Source of the DNA: Candidatus Poribacteria bacterium
GTDB taxonomy: Bacteria; Poribacteria; WGA-4E; WGA-3G
Direction: 5' to 3'
DNA length: 64,000 nt
Assembly (NCBI GenBank): GCA_028824125.1
Contig: JAPPES010000005.1
Coordinates: forward strand, 6,228-70,227
In this document: positions 62,545-64,000 of the stretch, one piece after another
Layout: each line of letters opens with the position of its first letter
Numbering within the stretch: position 1 is the first letter of the stretch
The notes under the pieces: generated by a model
Databases searched by the model: none
What the model was told of the DNA's origin: nothing
The model's input: only the letters and a program-made list of their open reading frames with translations
Program-made: the position numbers and the translations under genes

Positions 62545-64000
62545 ATGGAATCACGGGTAAAACGTTTTATTATTATTATTGGAATTTTAGCGATTCTCGG
62601 TGGGATATTTGCCGCTTGGGTTAATATTTATCCCGATTATTTATGGTTTGAGATGGTGCAATACGACAATGTTTACATCAAAATTCTTACAACAAAAATC
62701 TTCTTTGGTGTAATTGTTGGAGTTGCCTACCTTGCCATTCTCTTGGTAAATCTCTACATAGTCTATCGGTTCACGCCAGCACATCTCAGTCCTGCTTTCA
62801 TGGGAGGCACTGAATTTACTGGTGGACAAACAGACACGCGAAAGACGATTTACGGCGGACTCCTGGTACTCTCAATCCTCTTTAGCATTTTAATGGGATA
62901 CTCAGCGACTGCCCGATGGGAAACCTGGTTGCGATATACTCACGCTGAGGATCTGAATTTCCAGTCCGCAACGCCTATAGTTGTTGCAGAGAACCTTGAT
63001 TCAAACGAAATATCTGTTCCAACGTTAGAACTTGAGGCAAAGAATATACAGGTTGGTGATCAAGTAAGTGTCCACGTTGATGGGAATGAGCCAATTACTG
63101 CACAAGTTGAAGATGTAATTACAGAAGGGGGTAAACAGGTTGGGATCCGTTTAAATGAACCGATACAAGTAGAGAGCGGACAAAAAGCGTATTTTACATC
63201 ACTTGCACGTGACCCAATTTTTGATAAGGATGTCGCCTATTATGTTTTCAAAATGCCAATGGAACGATATATTATCGGTACACTATTTGGTATTTTCATG
63301 TTGGTGACAATTTTTGCAGTAATTATCTACTTTTTCCATGGATTAATTACAGGTGAAACAAATCAACTTCGATTTCAACCTCCTGCCCGGGTGAAAGCAC
63401 ATCTGTTCATACTTATAGGGTTGACACTTTTATTCCGCGCGTGGAACTATCGTTTTGTCATGTTTGACCTGCTGCATACCTCAAACGATGTTGTACGAGG
63501 CGGCGGTGGATATGCTGCAATGAACGCACGTCTTCCTGTTTTATGGATTATGTTGGTAATCACCGGTTTGTGTGCTGTGGTTTTCATTATTAGCATCTTC
63601 ATGCGGCGCAACACTTTCGCTTTTGCTGGATTCATAATCTTCATAATTGCTGGTTTTCTTGGACAACTGTATCCACGACTTATACAGACATGGCGTGTTG
63701 AACCTAACAAACAGGTATTAGAGCAGAAATATATTAACTATAACATCAAGGCAACGCTCCATGCTTACGGTTTAGAGAATAACAAGGTAACCGAAGAGGA
63801 ATATCCGATTACAGAGAAACTTTCTTATACTGACATAACAAGCCCCGAAAACGAACCTGTTATTAACAGCATTCGTCTCTGGGATTGGCGACCGATACGT
63901 AGAATTTTTCGACAACTGCAAGAATTACGTTCACAGTACGATTTCTATGATGTGGACATTGACAGATACACTGTCAATGACAACATTCAGCAGGTAATGC
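62545..64000 (+). CDS. UPF0182-family membrane protein (partial)
   Basis: Starts at ATG 62545 behind AAGGAG and stays open to the window end (485 codons). The family usually has about 900 residues, so roughly half is missing. Seven hydrophobic helices are in the first 370 residues, followed by a soluble domain beginning PRLIQTWRVEPNKQVLEQKY and containing DWRPIRRIFRQLQELRSQYD with FYDVDIDRY, a hallmark of UPF0182. An inserted soluble loop with EISVPTLELEAKNIQVGDQV lies between helices 3 and 4. The function of the family is unknown. Confidence 0.88.
   Translation, partial: MESRVKRFIIIIGILAILGGIFAAWVNIYPDYLWFEMVQYDNVYIKILTTKIFFGVIVGVAYLAILLVNLYIVYRFTPAHLSPAFMGGTEFTGGQTDTRKTIYGGLLVLSILFSILMGYSATARWETWLRYTHAEDLNFQSATPIVVAENLDSNEISVPTLELEAKNIQVGDQVSVHVDGNEPITAQVEDVITEGGKQVGIRLNEPIQVESGQKAYFTSLARDPIFDKDVAYYVFKMPMERYIIGTLFGIFMLVTIFAVIIYFFHGLITGETNQLRFQPPARVKAHLFILIGLTLLFRAWNYRFVMFDLLHTSNDVVRGGGGYAAMNARLPVLWIMLVITGLCAVVFIISIFMRRNTFAFAGFIIFIIAGFLGQLYPRLIQTWRVEPNKQVLEQKYINYNIKATLHAYGLENNKVTEEEYPITEKLSYTDITSPENEPVINSIRLWDWRPIRRIFRQLQELRSQYDFYDVDIDRYTVNDNIQQVM

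Noticed and set aside
1-64000. tRNA and rRNA genes
   Set aside because: No cloverleaf with a T-arm GTTC-A pattern and matching acceptor stem, and no rRNA-like sequence, was noticed by eye; a tRNAscan run would be needed to exclude them fully.

Overview
This window looks like a contig or scaffold from an uncultured Gram-negative bacterium. The best guess is Candidatus Poribacteria or a close relative. That guess rests on three things recalled from that group: large secreted proteins ending in YPNP-type C-terminal modules or a KLTTTW-type tail, dense families of intergenic palindromes, and the overall gene mix. A Gram-negative envelope is supported directly by two TonB-dependent receptors, KdsB, several lipoproteins and an outer-membrane-barrel fusion. 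Taxonomy is inference. The first 120 bases are homopolymer-rich and probably poor assembly.

Layout. 0.2-2.8 kb: leucyl aminopeptidase, a cupin, and a HigBA-type toxin-antitoxin pair whose toxin frame is broken. 2.8-11.6 kb: a formate dehydrogenase read through an in-frame UGA, a BMP-type binding lipoprotein, TRAP membrane subunits, and two LarA-family racemase genes around a small OmdA-like gene. 11.6-16.7 kb: pyrG, kdsB and an SSS transporter in one operon, then a secreted LamG protein. 17.2-26.7 kb: twin methyltransferases, an ABC binding protein interrupted by an amber codon, twin TonB receptors and a ZIP-like transporter. 26.7-44.6 kb: an accessory zone with a Y1 transposase flanked by REP-like hairpins, several REP arrays, three kinds of terminal-inverted-repeat element, a tandem promoter array, a candidate structured RNA and three large secreted proteins. 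43.1-49.1 kb: PIN protein, coiled-coil protein, XPB helicase with Bax1-type nuclease, and an AAA ATPase-nuclease fusion. 49.2-64 kb: VOC protein, M55 aminopeptidase, MATE exporter coupled to a rhodanese whose active-site codon is UGA, an alpha/beta hydrolase with MoeA, an orphan ComD-like TPP subunit, acetyl-CoA synthetase, lipoproteins, a peptidase/propeller/barrel protein and a partial UPF0182 gene.

How parts fit. MoeA makes the molybdenum cofactor that the formate dehydrogenase needs. Two independent genes with UGA exactly at the catalytic Cys/Sec position argue that the organism uses selenocysteine. The repeats form an interacting set: REP-like hairpins flank their likely mobiliser, and a second element type sits precisely inside older palindromes, with uninterrupted copies elsewhere in the window.
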